Source: Aphidius gifuensis
Lineage: Eukaryota > Arthropoda > Insecta > Hymenoptera > Braconidae
Reading direction: 5' to 3'
Length of the DNA stretch: 64,000 nt
NCBI RefSeq assembly: GCF_014905175.1
Contig: NC_057792.1
Location: 19,970,963 to 20,034,962 of the forward strand
The notes below the pieces were generated by a model. The model saw nothing but the letters and a program-made list of their open reading frames with translations, did not search any database and had not been told where the DNA came from. A program made the translations under genes and the position numbers. Below, piece by piece: positions 50,406 to 62,990 of the stretch (the stretch's first letter is position 1; each line of letters opens with the position of its first letter).

Positions 50406-53400
50406 ATGGTGGGTAGTGGTAATTTTAAAGTTGCAACTGTTGAAGTTGAAGCGTTATCGACGAATGACAACACATCAACGCTTCCTTCGAATCGTACTCT
50501 TAACCCACAAAATAGTGGTGGTGAAGTTGGTCCACCAGCAAATGCTCAAGATAATGCTGAAAAGAACAACGCTGCGAACAAAGAAATGGAACTTAAAAAT
50601 GTTCGATCAACACCTTCAAAACAGTAAGGTCATTCATTCGATATTTAAAGAAACACAACAAAATAGATTACTAGATGAAAATACAAATTTCTCAACATTC
50701 TAACTATTAACTTATTTATGTAGTCTACTAAAGCATAATAAAGAACTTCGTATTCCATTACATCTATAATTAATTATTGCTTGTATATACATATCATATG
50801 TTATCGAAACATTAGAGTAATTCAAAGTTCACAGTATTTTATGAATATTTAGAATTAATGATTTTCTTAAAATTGAAAAGTGTTACTACCGTGATTCGTT
50901 CGAGTTTTCATGTTTAATAGTAATTAATGATGTATTTTTGTATAGACTCGATGCACTTCCCTCAAAGAGCCTGTAGAACAAAAGATGAGAAATATGACAT
51001 TGGCATGCGCGAATGTGTCGTATAGAGTGGCGGTGGAGTAGGGAGTGGATTTGTTGAATCGTAAAAAAAGTATTGAGCGGAGAACCTGGACCATCCTGAA
51101 TATGTTTTTCATTTTTATGTAGAAACAATGTATTAACCTAAGATAAAACAAACAACAGATATGAAGAAATAAATAAATGGTTAAATAAACTAAAAAAAAA
51201 TTCATTCCAAAAAAATTCAATTGTCGAAAAGCAGGAAGTTTCTTGAATAGAATAAAAAATAAACTGGATCTAAAAACTATGTTAATAACGTCTTAAAACA
51301 AGACTATTTCAGTCTTAATGCAAAAAAAAAAGCTTCTACATGTCGAAGCGAAACAATCGTGTCCTATCTTATTTTCGTCGTGAACCAAGACAGTATTCTC
51401 ATAAACCGAGGATGTTCCAATTCCGTCACAGTTAATTTTTTTATTGTATCTCAATAAACGTTTATACATAAGTTGAAAATAATATTATAATTTATCATGA
51501 CTGGCAACATTTAGGTAACTTATTTTTTTTACACGGTTAGGTACAAAAAAAAAAGGATATATATTTAAACAATCGTGTCTGAATATGAGATTATGTTCCT
51601 TCCAAATTTGGTGATTTATTAATTTTTTTTTCTAAATTTAATACCTGAATGAAAATTAATATCAACGGCGCAACGTAGTTAGTTGACGTACCTTGCACTC
51701 GAAAAAATCGATCCCATCGTTGAAAAGAGTGAGCATACTAAATTGCTTTGTTAATAATCATTATAATGTTAGTTTTTTTTTTTCAATCATCAGTTTTCTG
51801 ATTTATTCTTGATTGGAATTTTGGAAAATATTAAAAGAATATTTTTTAATAATAAAATAAAAAATAAAAAAATAAATCTTTTGTCGGGATTTGAACCCAA
51901 GTCTTTCTGGTTTTGAAGCAAGTACTTTACCTCGAGCCAAAATTTTTATGATAGATATTTATTAAAATATATATATATGACTATTCTAAATTCTTTCACT
52001 TTGCTGTTTTATTCCCGATTTTATCTTTCTTTCAGTTAATAGTTAAAACAATCTCAATCTAATTCGGTCAATCTAATATGAAAATGCTCTTTTTCATTTT
52101 CAGAACATCATTATTCATCATTATGAGTTTCATTTATGCAAAGCTGCTAGTCGTTATTTGTATTGCTTACGTAATAAGCGAAGTTGTAACTCATAAGCTG
52201 CCACTATACTATTTTGAAGGATTTTTCACTTATCTCTATGGTATGAGTATCCTGTTCCTGCTATACGTATTTTGCTTCCTCCTTCAAGAAAGTGCTTGTT
52301 GTGCAAGAAACGAGTCGCCTTCAGCGATACCCGAACCACCAAAACAACCAAAAGAATCAAAAAATAAAAATGAAAAAAAGGATAAAAAAAATAATAAGAA
52401 GGATCCTAAAAGTGGAAAAAGCAAAAAAAAATCACAGGTAATCCAAAGCTGATTATATATTCTAGATATAAGCATAACACGCCGGAATTATATACAAAAA
52501 AATAGTTAATTAGTAACAATAATAATGAAAAAAAAAATTTGAATCAAACAATCTTTGAAAAAAAAAAAAAAACTAGAAAAATCACGAAGTTCCCCCGCCG
52601 GGAATCGAACCGTAAAAATCATTTTACCCGAAGTTTCGGTTAAAGTGAAAAAGTGAGATAATGGTCCCTTTACTGAAACAAACGTGTTTTTAAAAGTATA
52701 GGGTTAAGCAGGATTTTATCCCCTAGTATACTATTGTAAATTTTATTTTTCAAATCATTCAATCATTTTAATTGTTTTTATGTTTACGCTCATCTAATCT
52801 GTAATTAATATGGAATCGAAATCTAACTGTACTTTTCGTCCCTGATTATAACCATTGTCACAGGATGCAACTGATGTAGAAGCCGGTGTCTCAACTCGAG
52901 TTCTCCGAAGACGCAAAACATCTCAGAATTATCACAGCCATGGAAGCTTTTTTCTTAGGATCGGAGCTATTGGTAAGCAATGTCGTTGAACTTGAATTCA
53001 ATTATTTATATTGAAATTTACGAATTTTGATTCAAAGATATTGTCTGAAATTTTATTTTACGATTAGCTTTTGGACTTGGAACAATGGTATACAATGGGC
53101 TGGAATTTGGAGCATTTTTCGAAATTCCACCAACTTCACCCTGCTTCCAAATTCTTCACGGTGTGAACCCAATTCTCCAAATGGTCTTTACTTTTATGCA
53201 AATGTACTTCATTTTCATGAATTCAAGGGTAAGTCTACGAAAAGAATTTTTTTTATAAAACAGTTAATCATATTCATCTATAGCTCAACATTCATCGATT
53301 CAAAATGATTGCTCGTTTCGGTTTGATGCATGTCGTTGCAACAAATATCTGCGTTTGGGTCAAAACGTTAGTTTTCGAGAGCTTAAAAGAAATAACTCAA

Positions 53401-55106
53401 ATTGGACAAAAAATTGGAAAACAAGAACTTGGAATTATAGGTAAGTTTTTAATGCCATACTTGCATCAAAGCATATAAAAGACATCAAATATTTCATCAT
53501 AGAAAGCATTAGACAACATGCATTGAACAATGCTGGTACCATCCTGGGTTTGGCTCCACGAGACATGTCTCAGTTTCGTCTGGGTGGTGGTGACTTATTG
53601 GAAACTCGGAGCACGACTTCTGCGACAACTCGAAAAATAGCGAAGACAACAATATCAACGGTTGGTCGATATGCACGCTCAACAGCAAGATCTGTAGCAC
53701 GAGCGATTACAGCTCACCCAGCTTCGACAACAACTGCAGTTCCATTTACATCAACCATAACTACACCAGTGACAACTACCATTGAAAGTGTGCCAACGTC
53801 TTCAACAACAACTAGCGAAAAATTTAATACTTTTTCACCAACATTTTCGACTTTGATCAATGCTATTACTAAATATTCTTCTTCGACTCTAAAATCTTCA
53901 AACTTAAGTACCTTAACATCAACATCAATTTACCCACCAACACCAACATCATCTCCTTTGTCTTCTTCAGATCCTCTTTTCTGGGATTTTGCTGATGCTC
54001 CACAAAAAAAAATTGAAAATAGAGTTTCACAAATTTTCGATCTAGCAAATTCGACAAATAACAGTAAAGTTTGGAGTCCAAGTTTTGAATCCTATCATTC
54101 ATCGCAACCTGCTGACAATGCTTGTGGCCGCGTCAATATCATGGGAAATATTGTGCAGGAAGCTGCACCATATCTATTTCCTTTTATAATCGAGTACAGC
54201 TTAATTGGAGCAGCCGTAATTTATATTATGTGGAAACATATTGGGCGTTATCCACGCTATCAAGCTGAGGCTGATCTTGAACGCCGACTTGAAGCAATGT
54301 TGTCACGCAGAGCGGTTGCACTTGCTCATGCTGGTAAGAGATGGTTTCGAGTTTATCGTTTTTATATGATGAATTTTTTTTTATAATATAAACCTTTTAT
54401 CTTTGTTTCAGGGAATGGGAGAGTTGATTGTGTAGGAGCCAGTAAAGGTCTTTTCTTAGGTCTATTTCTTCTTGTTGGATCACTTATCTGTTTGATTCTT
54501 TTTTTTGTGCTTATTCATCATCCCAATTTTGGTTTACTTGCTATTTATTTAGCTGATGTTTCACATTGTGCTCTAATGGTTCTTTCAATATTCGCTATTA
54601 TTATTGGTTTTATTCGCGTCCAAAGATTAAAATTCAAAGCAGAAGAACAAAGTGATCTTAATGACATTCTTCTTCGAGTTTCTGCATTTGGATTATTTCT
54701 CTATGCTGTTTTCAGTGTTATTGCAGGTTCCTTCGCAGCGTTTACTCATGAGCCAAATCTTCTTGTCATGGTAACTGGAGCACTCGCAATTTTCCAAGTT
54801 ATTCTACAAATGATGTTTATTGCCGATGTTTCACGAAGACGTGTTCACCTTCCTGAACATGATCGTAGCAAGCCTGGACGTCAAGTTGTAACATTTTTAC
54901 TAATTTGTAACGTTACTATGTGGGTCATATATACTTTTGAAAATCGTAAAGTTGCTGATAATCCAGTTCAGCTTGACTTCTATGGTTATCTTGCTTGGAC
55001 TCTTATTCAGAGAGTTACTTTGCCTCTATGCATTTTTCACAGATTTCACAGTGCAGTTACGCTTGCTGAAATATGGAAGACGAGCTATAAAGCCCGTCTG
55101 GAGTAA
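50406..55106 (+). CDS. otopetrin-family proton channel
   Basis: Seven exons: 50406-50623, 52104-52437, 52864-52972, 53068-53228, 53284-53440, 53503-54333, 54412-55106; about 834 aa. The hydrophilic N-terminus leads to two membrane segments (MSFIYAKLLVVICIAYVISE and YLYGMSILFLLYVFCFLL). A highly charged K/N-rich loop and then the family signature FGLGTMVYNGLEFG follow. HVVATNICVWVKTLVF is another family motif. A long Ser/Thr-rich loop separates the N and C halves. The last exon holds five or six further segments and ends FYGYLAWTLIQRVTLPLCIF-HRFHSAVTLAEIWK. Otopetrins are dimeric, 12-segment proton channels opened by acid, and insect Otop proteins serve acid taste. Which of the insect paralogues this is cannot be told from sequence alone. 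The start is the first ATG of a frame that splices correctly. Confidence 0.9.
51883..51942 (-). repeat. tRNA-like relic in the first otopetrin intron
   Basis: The reverse strand reads TTGGCTCGAGGTAAAGTACTTG (A-box-like), then TTGGGTTCAAATCCCGACA (B-box GGTTCAAATCC). It is flanked by A/T-rich sequence and does not fold as a complete tRNA. Confidence 0.5.
52580..52611 (-). repeat. truncated tRNA-like relic, relative of 26969-27058
   Basis: AATCACGAAGTTCCCCCGCC and GGAATCGAACC match the reverse complement of the TRAF4-intron element at about 28 of 32 positions. The 5' half is missing. It lies in the second otopetrin intron. Confidence 0.6.
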
Positions 55107-57582
55107 ATATTAAAATCATTGAAACGAAGATTGATTCGAAACTCTTTTAATGTAGAAGAGATAATTATTCAGTGAACTACATGAGTTTACTCTAAAGTCA
55201 AAGTCTTCTAGCGCGAAATTCTAATTTTCAGTGTCAGGTGAAATATGATGGTCAAACCATTTTCTTTATTCTATATTATCTAATAAATTTTTATACTTTT
55301 ATACCTTGGAACCTATGTTTTGTGCAATGAGCATATGCTTTATATACTTATGCCATGCACCATAAAATTCAACGTAGATTTGAGTTTATTTATTTGTCTA
55401 AATATACACCTTTACAAGTAAAAGTCAAAATTTTACTATTGCACAATTAAGATAGAGATCATTATTTCTTAATTTTTTTCCATATAATTGTTTTCGAGAA
55501 ATTATATTTTTTTTTTTGCCTAGCCATGTTTAGTCAGTGTCTGTAAAGTACAAACTTGTTTTCAATATTTTAAGTAATATTTTAGACAGTTACATAAAAT
55601 TTTTATGTGTAACTTTTTATTTAGCATGCATCAATAAAGAACTGATGTTTACTTCAATATATTTTAAGCAGAAGACACAAAAAACGAATGATTATTTATG
55701 TTCACAAAGTACCATGATTGAAAATAGTGTTTTCAAAAAAAAAAATTACTTACTTTATAAAAAAAAGAAAAAATATCGTAAAATACCTTTGAAAAGGAGA
55801 AGAGAATTCTATTCCTAAATTTATTATGAATTAGGCAAACTAGAAATTTAGAAATGATATTGCTAAGGTATGAATAAATTGACTGTATCGAGATAAGTAA
55901 GCATTTATCCAAATCTATAAATGTTTTCCATAACAAAAATATGCTTCATATAAAAAAAAAAAAGAGATAATTTATAGATAAGTACGTGTACGTGAAAATA
56001 AGTACGTGTTTTAACAATTTAAAATTATGATTAAATTCTATACAATTGTATAAATTTAGTCGTTTGATAATCTTTTCCTAAGTATCATCAAACGTGCACA
56101 CAATAATTCCAAACGATGAAATATTATTGTTGTATGAATGAAAGGAAAGAAAACGAATAGTTCAGTGTATACGTGATTAAGAAATTCAGTTTATCATGTT
56201 TATTATTCACTCTGAATCTAAGTTATTGTGATAAATTATCGTATAAAATCAAGTTGACTAATTGTTCCCTTTATAAAATATACTTTGTTTTTGAATTTGA
56301 CACGATGAATTCAGCACTCAACAGTATTAACAGAATTATGCGGAATGCGTGTTAAAAATTTTCATTGATTATTGTTAATAACATAGAATATACAGATTGT
56401 CAACCATAAAATTCACTCACGAATAAATATACGGAAGAGAGTAGTGAAAAATGACAAGAATGAATGAATGCGAAAATTGAATAATATTTACTAGTATCTT
56501 TCACAAGAGAATTTCGCAATCAAAATGCAGATAAATATGTGTAAAAATAAAATCGATTTATCAATGATATCGATTTTATGACAGCAGGGCAGTGGGAATA
56601 ATGCGTAGATTTCTTTTTATGCATTATTGCCACCGTCCTTGTGCATAAAATACAGTTACATCGAAACAGTTAAGCGGCCAACAGACGTGGGTTGAAAAGC
56701 TTTTTACATTTTACATTTCGGATCAGATTCTAAGTAGTACATTTCTTTGGTCATTTCTACATGGGTGGTGGCAAATATAGCCTAAATAATTTAAGGCGGA
56801 AACGACCACAATAAACAATTCCACGAAAATAGATGTCAAAATTTGTCCAGTAGTTTAAAACAAATGAATTGGAATAAAGAAATGAATAATCCAATAAATG
56901 TATGTACTTTATTTTCATCCTCTCACTTGAAATTTGTAAGCAGATTTTTCATAAGAAACAGGAACTCTATCAGTTGTACACATTTAATATGCAGTTTTTA
57001 AGAAATACAGTAATAAAGTAAGAAATAAGATAATTTTTTCCAATGTTTTTAGCATGTTCATTGCATTCCCAACGTCATTCTTTCCTTTTATGAACATTTA
57101 AATTTTCATGAATACTAATTAGTAGTTTATTAAATTTTAATGTACTATCCTTTTTAATGTAAAAATTAAAATCTACTGAGGCTATCGCAGTTATGTTGCT
57201 TTGGGTAAGGTAGTGATTATGCCCCATGTTACAAATACGGAAAAGTGTGGAAGATACGTTTTTCAAAAAAGTGAATCTTATTTTTATTTTTTTCATTCAG
57301 TATTTTAAGTTAAATGTAATCAAGACACCCGACTCAGAGAAAACTTCAACGCATTTTTGTCCATGGAGAAAATTGCCACTCGATCCATAATTATTTCTTA
57401 AGAATTGTCAAACCTTACAACATGTATTTCAAACTCATCGTTTCACTATCAACTTCCCACTGTCAAAAATAAACAATATTACCAATTCAGTAAATACGTA
57501 TAAAAATAAGTTGTAGGGGCCTTATCTTCAATGTTAGACTGCGAAAAAATCGAGTGAAGAGGTGGAAGTTGAAACATAATGT
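55107..57582. other. convergent otopetrin / AK5-like intergenic region
   Basis: 3' UTRs of both genes and AT-rich sequence. AATAAA motifs occur (for example 55633). The short ORFs here show no recognisable domain. Confidence 0.6.
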
Positions 57583-60500
57583 TCATTTTTTTTGTCTGTT
57601 CCGGCTAGTTATTTTTTGGATGACTGTCGTGAACTTGTGATGTACTGACGAGACATCAGTATCGCCATCAATCTACATGCGTAAATGAAATCAATAAAAT
57701 AAGTGAACCGCTACATAATAAAGAATTGAAATCACTTACAGTCATTAATCGACCACACTCATCTAAAACTTTAAGCATTGGCAATGTCATTTTCCTGAAT
57801 AGTTGGAGTCTTTTTCTGAAAGCTGGAATGTTGTCATCTAATTTTTCTCTTCCCAACTTTAATTTTGAGCAATCCAGTAAAACGAGTGGAGGTTCTTGCC
57901 CAAACTAAAAATAAAAACATAATTAGAAGCTTTTACTTAGCTCATAACGATTTAAATACATTTGTTCAAAGTCGAGTCCAACAAGCAGCTTATTGTGCTA
58001 CCTAAGAATTGTTGCAACAAACCTTGTGTTCAAATATTTCAGCTTGACTAAGATCTCTCGGAAATCCATCGATAATTATTCCATTACAGGTCCGGTTGAG
58101 TGAAACTTGTTGCTCGATTATTTGCATGACTATTTCTTGTGCGACCATTTCACCAGATTCTACAGCTTTTTTTATTATGACATCTGACAATGCCAATTTT
58201 CGGAGTAAGCTGCCAATACTTATGTGCATCCAGTTGGGTAATGATCTAACGGTATGAACGCATAGCTGTGACTTATTGCTACCAGGACCACCTGAAAGTA
58301 TATAATATGTATACCTACTCATTTACATTTTCATTTCAGGTTTTGTAATATACCTATGACCCAAACGAACTCAGGCAGTCCAATTTGGTATTCACTCTGG
58401 CCAGATGTAGTTATATTTCTTATGTTTCCCATAGAATTTGTACTAGACATTGAAGATGACAAAAGACCTGCAGTTCTTGTTGAATCTATGAAAGCCTTAA
58501 AAAATATTTTATGAAAATATTAATTGTTCATCTTTTGACTTTTTAGTTTGAGTTTTAGTCCATTTTTGTATTACAAATTTGAAGAAATATTACCTCCGTT
58601 TTTAACGTTTGGAGAGCTCTAGTTCCACTCAATGTTCTTTTATTGAAGTTGATCAAATGGAAAACTGCTTTCTGAAAATCTGCATACACTTCGCCTGGAT
58701 GTCGTTCACCGTTTACCTTTAACAATGAGTATGTAAAGCTGGAATAATATGGTGTTAATTTTTCAATTTATAGTGTGACAAATTTCCTCGCCCGCCTCAG
58801 TATTGGTGATATCATTTTTTACATATCATCTTTTATCATTATGACTAGCGGTTACCTCAAAGCTACTATTATTATAAATAATTATTTTTATTGTAATTCG
58901 ATACTCGATAGTACTTTAGCTTCTGCGTTCCAATGACGAAATATTCATTTTTAGCTTTTCAAGAGAACGATCATCATCAATATTTAAGAGTTACTTCAAT
59001 TTAATTAAATCTACGTGTAGTTCGAATCATATAACAGCCGTCACTGAATTTTTATAACGACTTGAAACAAATGGAGATACTTAATAACTATATTAGAAAG
59101 ACTATAATTCATTTACTTGTAGCAATATCCCAGTTTGATCAAAGTATTCTGCAACAGGCATGACGTTCCGATAAAAGTTCCTCAGTTCCACGTGTGCAAG
59201 TTCGATAATGACCTTACCAAGTTGAGCACCATAATCGATTTGACGCTCCAACACTTCCTGCCTCCAAGATACCAAAACTGCACCATTCATGTATTGAATC
59301 TGTAAAATGAAATTGCAATTTCATATTTCAATCTAAAGAATATTTTATTAAACGAATACTGAATCCAGACTTCAGCTGATTGACTATTCATCCGTTTTTC
59401 CAAGTTTGACAGGTGTATGCAGAACCAAACATTTTTCCCTAACGGAAAGTATCTAACAAGTTGAAGAAACTATTTGCAACGTCTTAATATTTTGGTGACA
59501 GAAATATTTTGTCCTGTATTCTTTCGAAAAATTCTGAATACTCATTGTGTGTGTATATTTTACCTTTTCAGAATACTCCACGACATCGGTCATGCTTCTA
59601 GGGTACCCACTAACGAGAAATATCGTAGTTTCTAATAGAGTTTCCATTTCGAGCATCAGTATTTCAGCAACAGTTTTACTGCTCAGCAGGCCAAAATCTT
59701 GGATACCTGTAAATATTCGAATGATAAATCATATAGACATGACTTCTGTAGAGAAATATTTAATGCAACAACGTATACACATATAAAAATGTCCACCGTA
59801 AAAACAATAATAGCTATAATTTTCTTACCTAAATTAAGGGAATATCGTTGCAAAATATCTGTCATATTAATGTGCTGTATTCCATCTGCTGATCGGGCCA
59901 AATTATCGCAGTGAGTCACTTTACCACTACCTGGTCCACCTTAAAAAATACAAAAAAGTAACTAATACCTTCCCCACTATGTCAAGGCAATAACTTGTAT
60001 TCATTGATAAATATCGTAACTATATTGCACTAAAGGAATTCTTAAATTTGGACGGTGTTTCATTATTCCTGATCCACGAGATTTAATGGAGCATGGATTC
60101 AAAAGGTGAAAACCGATATACTTCCAGAACTTTTCGTTCAGAATTGTTTTCGTCATCGATAAAAATGCTGCGTTAAAGCCGAAAAATGAACTCATTTACG
60201 ATAAAAACGTCTACTATAAGCAGTCACTTGAAAAATTATTGAATTCTCGATTAGAGTTTTAGCTATTGTTATTTTCTATTGTATAACGATCGTAGATTCG
60301 AATCACTGTTTTTTATTGCAATGAATAGAAAATCTCCGTTCTCCGTCTTTTATTCTCATTTTATGAATTTTAAAAAAGTAATTGGAAAATAGATGTCAAT
60401 TTTTAGCATTAGAGATTTTTCATAGTATTCAAAATAATCGAATATAAATAGTCGATGTGGTTTGTCGAAATAAGTGCTTTTCTCAATGTTATAGCTAATG

Positions 60501-61600
60501 CAATGACCAAATACCTAGGATAAATATAACTGCAGCTTCTGGTATATGAAAATCGATAGAGCTTACAGTTTGTAACGAAATTTCACCAGGTTGTGAAGTT
60601 TTTAAAAGATGTGAAATATGTTTTCTTTTTCTGATACTGTAAGCATTTCTCTGGGCAGCATTCGACATCGGAGACTCTTTGTGACCACCTAGAAAAAGAT
60701 AAAATATCAATTGATCACGATCATACAAAATACAAAGAACGGAAAAAAGAAACCAGTGAAAAGAGAAAGAGAACTTGGTAAAATTTATGGCCTGTATATT
60801 TATTGCTATTGTTTCAAATATTCGCCTATCGATTTTGACATTTCGCGACACGTGTTTATATAGCGTCTATACTATTCAAAATATTACGTACAATCTCGTG
60901 GTATACCTACTATGCGGGACTTACGAGACATCCTGTATAAATAGTTTTAATTACAATAGCTTCCCACACGTACTCAATCGTCAAAGTTTTTACACGTACT
61001 CGAAAAAAAGTTACATTTTTTTTTTTTAAACTTAGTAAATTTACCATAGAAAAGAATTTATAATAGTTTTTATTTTTTTTTTAATAGAAAACTAAAAAAC
61101 GTCATGGAAAAAGTGAGGAAAAATAGAATTCCTCCTGAAGTTACAGCAAAAATAAATTATGAAAAATTTGATGAAACGTAGGGTATTTTCCTGTTTTTTC
61201 TGCTAATGTGACTAGTAAGTACCTTGAAAAGAAACGAAATTTCACGTCAAATTATTATGACAGTTTTTTTTTTTTTGCACCACATCGTTCCTTAAAAACC
61301 AAGAATGTCATTGTGCAGTGTGTCTAAAACTTTTGGACTTTACACTAAAATTGCGTGATGATTGAATTTCGAAGAAAATATTTTTTTTTATCGGCCCTGT
61401 TGAAATTCATTAAGCAATCTTCAAGAAATGCGTGGAAGGTATTTTTTTGGCGACAATTTTTCGATTCTGTTTTTATACTTGCCAGTATCCAAACAAATAC
61501 CCATATTGAGCGATTTCTCCTGAGTACTGTTATTTATGAAGGAAAACGTTTGTGAATCTAATCCTCCTCCGAGTATTTCAGAATTTTTACCGTGTTTCAT
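57583..61600 (-). CDS. AK5-like protein with two degenerate adenylate-kinase domains
   Basis: Ten exons on the minus strand: 61600-61483, 60688-60515, 59939-59829, 59706-59564, 59299-59117, 58716-58594, 58495-58354, 58291-58023, 57904-57740, 57672-57583; about 505 aa (human AK5 is 562). Domain A has P-loop GGPGSGKVT (Lys104) and SGYPRSMTD, but its LID lacks the usual R...DD residues. Domain B starts FVWVIGGPGSNKSQ: the Gly before Lys338 is Asn. It keeps GIIIDGFPRDLSQAE and LDDNIPAFRKRL with a shortened LID. Adenylate kinases interconvert AMP, ATP and ADP, and AK5 is the neuronal cytosolic multi-domain form. The residue changes suggest weak or lost catalysis, which is inference. Intron 1 has a GC donor. 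The first exon is the least certain. Confidence 0.85.
60001..60195 (-). CDS. possible small ORF (64 aa) nested in an AK5-like intron
   Basis: ATG to TGA on the strand of the host gene, starting MSSFFGFNAAFLSMTKTILN and ending in a Tyr-rich tail. Its base composition is more coding-like than surrounding intron sequence. No family is recognised. It could be an unannotated microprotein, an alternative exon or chance. Confidence 0.25.
   Translation of the reverse strand: MSSFFGFNAAFLSMTKTILNEKFWKYIGFHLLNPCSIKSRGSGIMKHRPNLRIPLVQYSYDIYQ
60887..60939. repeat. dispersed repeat, copy 1 (AK5-like intron 1)
   Basis: 53 bp containing ACAATCTCGTGGTATACCTA and ending ACGAGACATCCTGTATA. It is repeated at 63275-63327 with only two differences. 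The CCTGTATA end resembles transposon termini. Confidence 0.85.
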
Positions 61601-62510
61601 CACAGATAAATATATAGAAGTCACTTGTGATTATTACGCCGCACAGGACAATAGAAAAACTCCTGACCGTTTATCGCGCTACTTATAGCTGTTTCTACGA
61701 AATATATATTGAATAACTTCTGAATATGTAATAACTAGCCCGAACTTTTCACTTCAGTCAGTACTTCAGATTTTGTTACAAATTTTCAAGTACGAACTCA
61801 GATTCATATTAACTCTTGAGATCAATCATTTGAATGTGAGTTTTATATGTATATATAACTTATAATGTATATCAATATATAAGTAGATATAACTTTTTAG
61901 AGTATATTCAATATTCTTACACAAGAATTTCTCTAATTTGAAAACTAAGTGGATATTAAAACGTTCAACGTTGACAATAATTCAGAACCCGTGTACACTT
62001 TGAAATCAACAATTTTGATGAACAGAATAGCAAAAACATGAATTGTACAGGGTTGTCAAGGAAACTTGACATGCGTATTAATGCAAACGAACTTGTTCAG
62101 TTAATGGATAATCGATCGGTTGTGTTACAAAGCGCTTACAGTCAGGAAGATTTATTGATTAGATTTGGTAATTTTTTTCACTAGCCATTCTAGTAGGTAA
62201 GCTATGTTATGCAGAGTAAAGAAGAAACCGATTATGAAATATGTTCAAAATAAACTAAACTTCAAGGTAAACTTCAAGTAATTTTTATATGAAGAAAAAT
62301 CAAAGAAGGATAAAGTTGTTTTTGTTCTTCATCGCAAAAGTTCATTTTGTCTTATTTTCCTATAGTTACTATAGTTAAATTTAAAGCTCACATAGTAAAA
62401 AAAATTATAAAAAATAATATGTTAAACCATATTTCCGAAAACGTCCCTCGATACTATAGTAACATAGTGAAACTAATTATTTTTTTTTTTTTTATTAACC
62501 AATTTTGTTT

Positions 62511-62580
62511 TTCGTGAGGATTTGAACCCGGGTCTCTACCGTGGGAGTCTATCATGCTACCCCTCAACCAATAACTCCGT
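62511..62580 (-). repeat. tRNA-Gly-like relic
   Basis: The reverse strand has A-box-like TGGTTGAGGGGTAGCATG, an anticodon-loop-like ACTCCCACG (CCC as in tRNA-Gly) and B-box GGTTCAAATCC preceded by GACCCG. The T-stem and acceptor stem are broken. It directly abuts the foldback element at 62592. Confidence 0.6.
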
Positions 62581-62591
62581 CAAACATCCTG

Positions 62592-62848
62592 CTCAAGTGG
62601 AAAAAATATATTTAATGGAAATTTACTTTATATTTAGAAAAAATTTAGAAAAAATATAAATTAAATTTAAAATATATACAGTTTTGAACATACTAAAATT
62701 AAATTTAAAAAAAATTTACAAAAAATAAAAAAAAAATTAAGAAAAAATTTAGAAAAAGTTTAATTTTAGTATGTCCAAACTTGTGTATTCATTAAATTTA
62801 ATTTATATTTTATGGAAATATAAATTAAATATATTTTTTTCACTTGGG
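62592..62848. mobile_element. 257-bp foldback element
   Basis: CTCAAGTGGAAAAAATATAT on the left matches the complement of the right end ATATATTTTTTTCACTTGGG. The inner arms TTTTGAACATACTAAAATTA and TAATTTTAGTATGTCCAAA are also complementary. The centre is A-rich. Confidence 0.75.
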
Positions 62849-62880
62849 TGTGATTTATTTATTGATCACATTGATAGAAT

Positions 62881-62990
62881 AATCACATAATGTGATCAAA
62901 AAAATATAAAAGTATTTTAAATTAAAATGTGATCAAAAAATAAATCACATAATGTGATCAAAAATATAAATGTGATTTTAAATTAAAAAT
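62881..62990. repeat. 62-bp tandem duplication
   Basis: AATCACATAATGTGATCAAA occurs at 62881 and 62943, each followed by TATAAA... and TTTTAAATTAAAA. The unit contains the palindrome CACATAATGTG. Confidence 0.85.
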
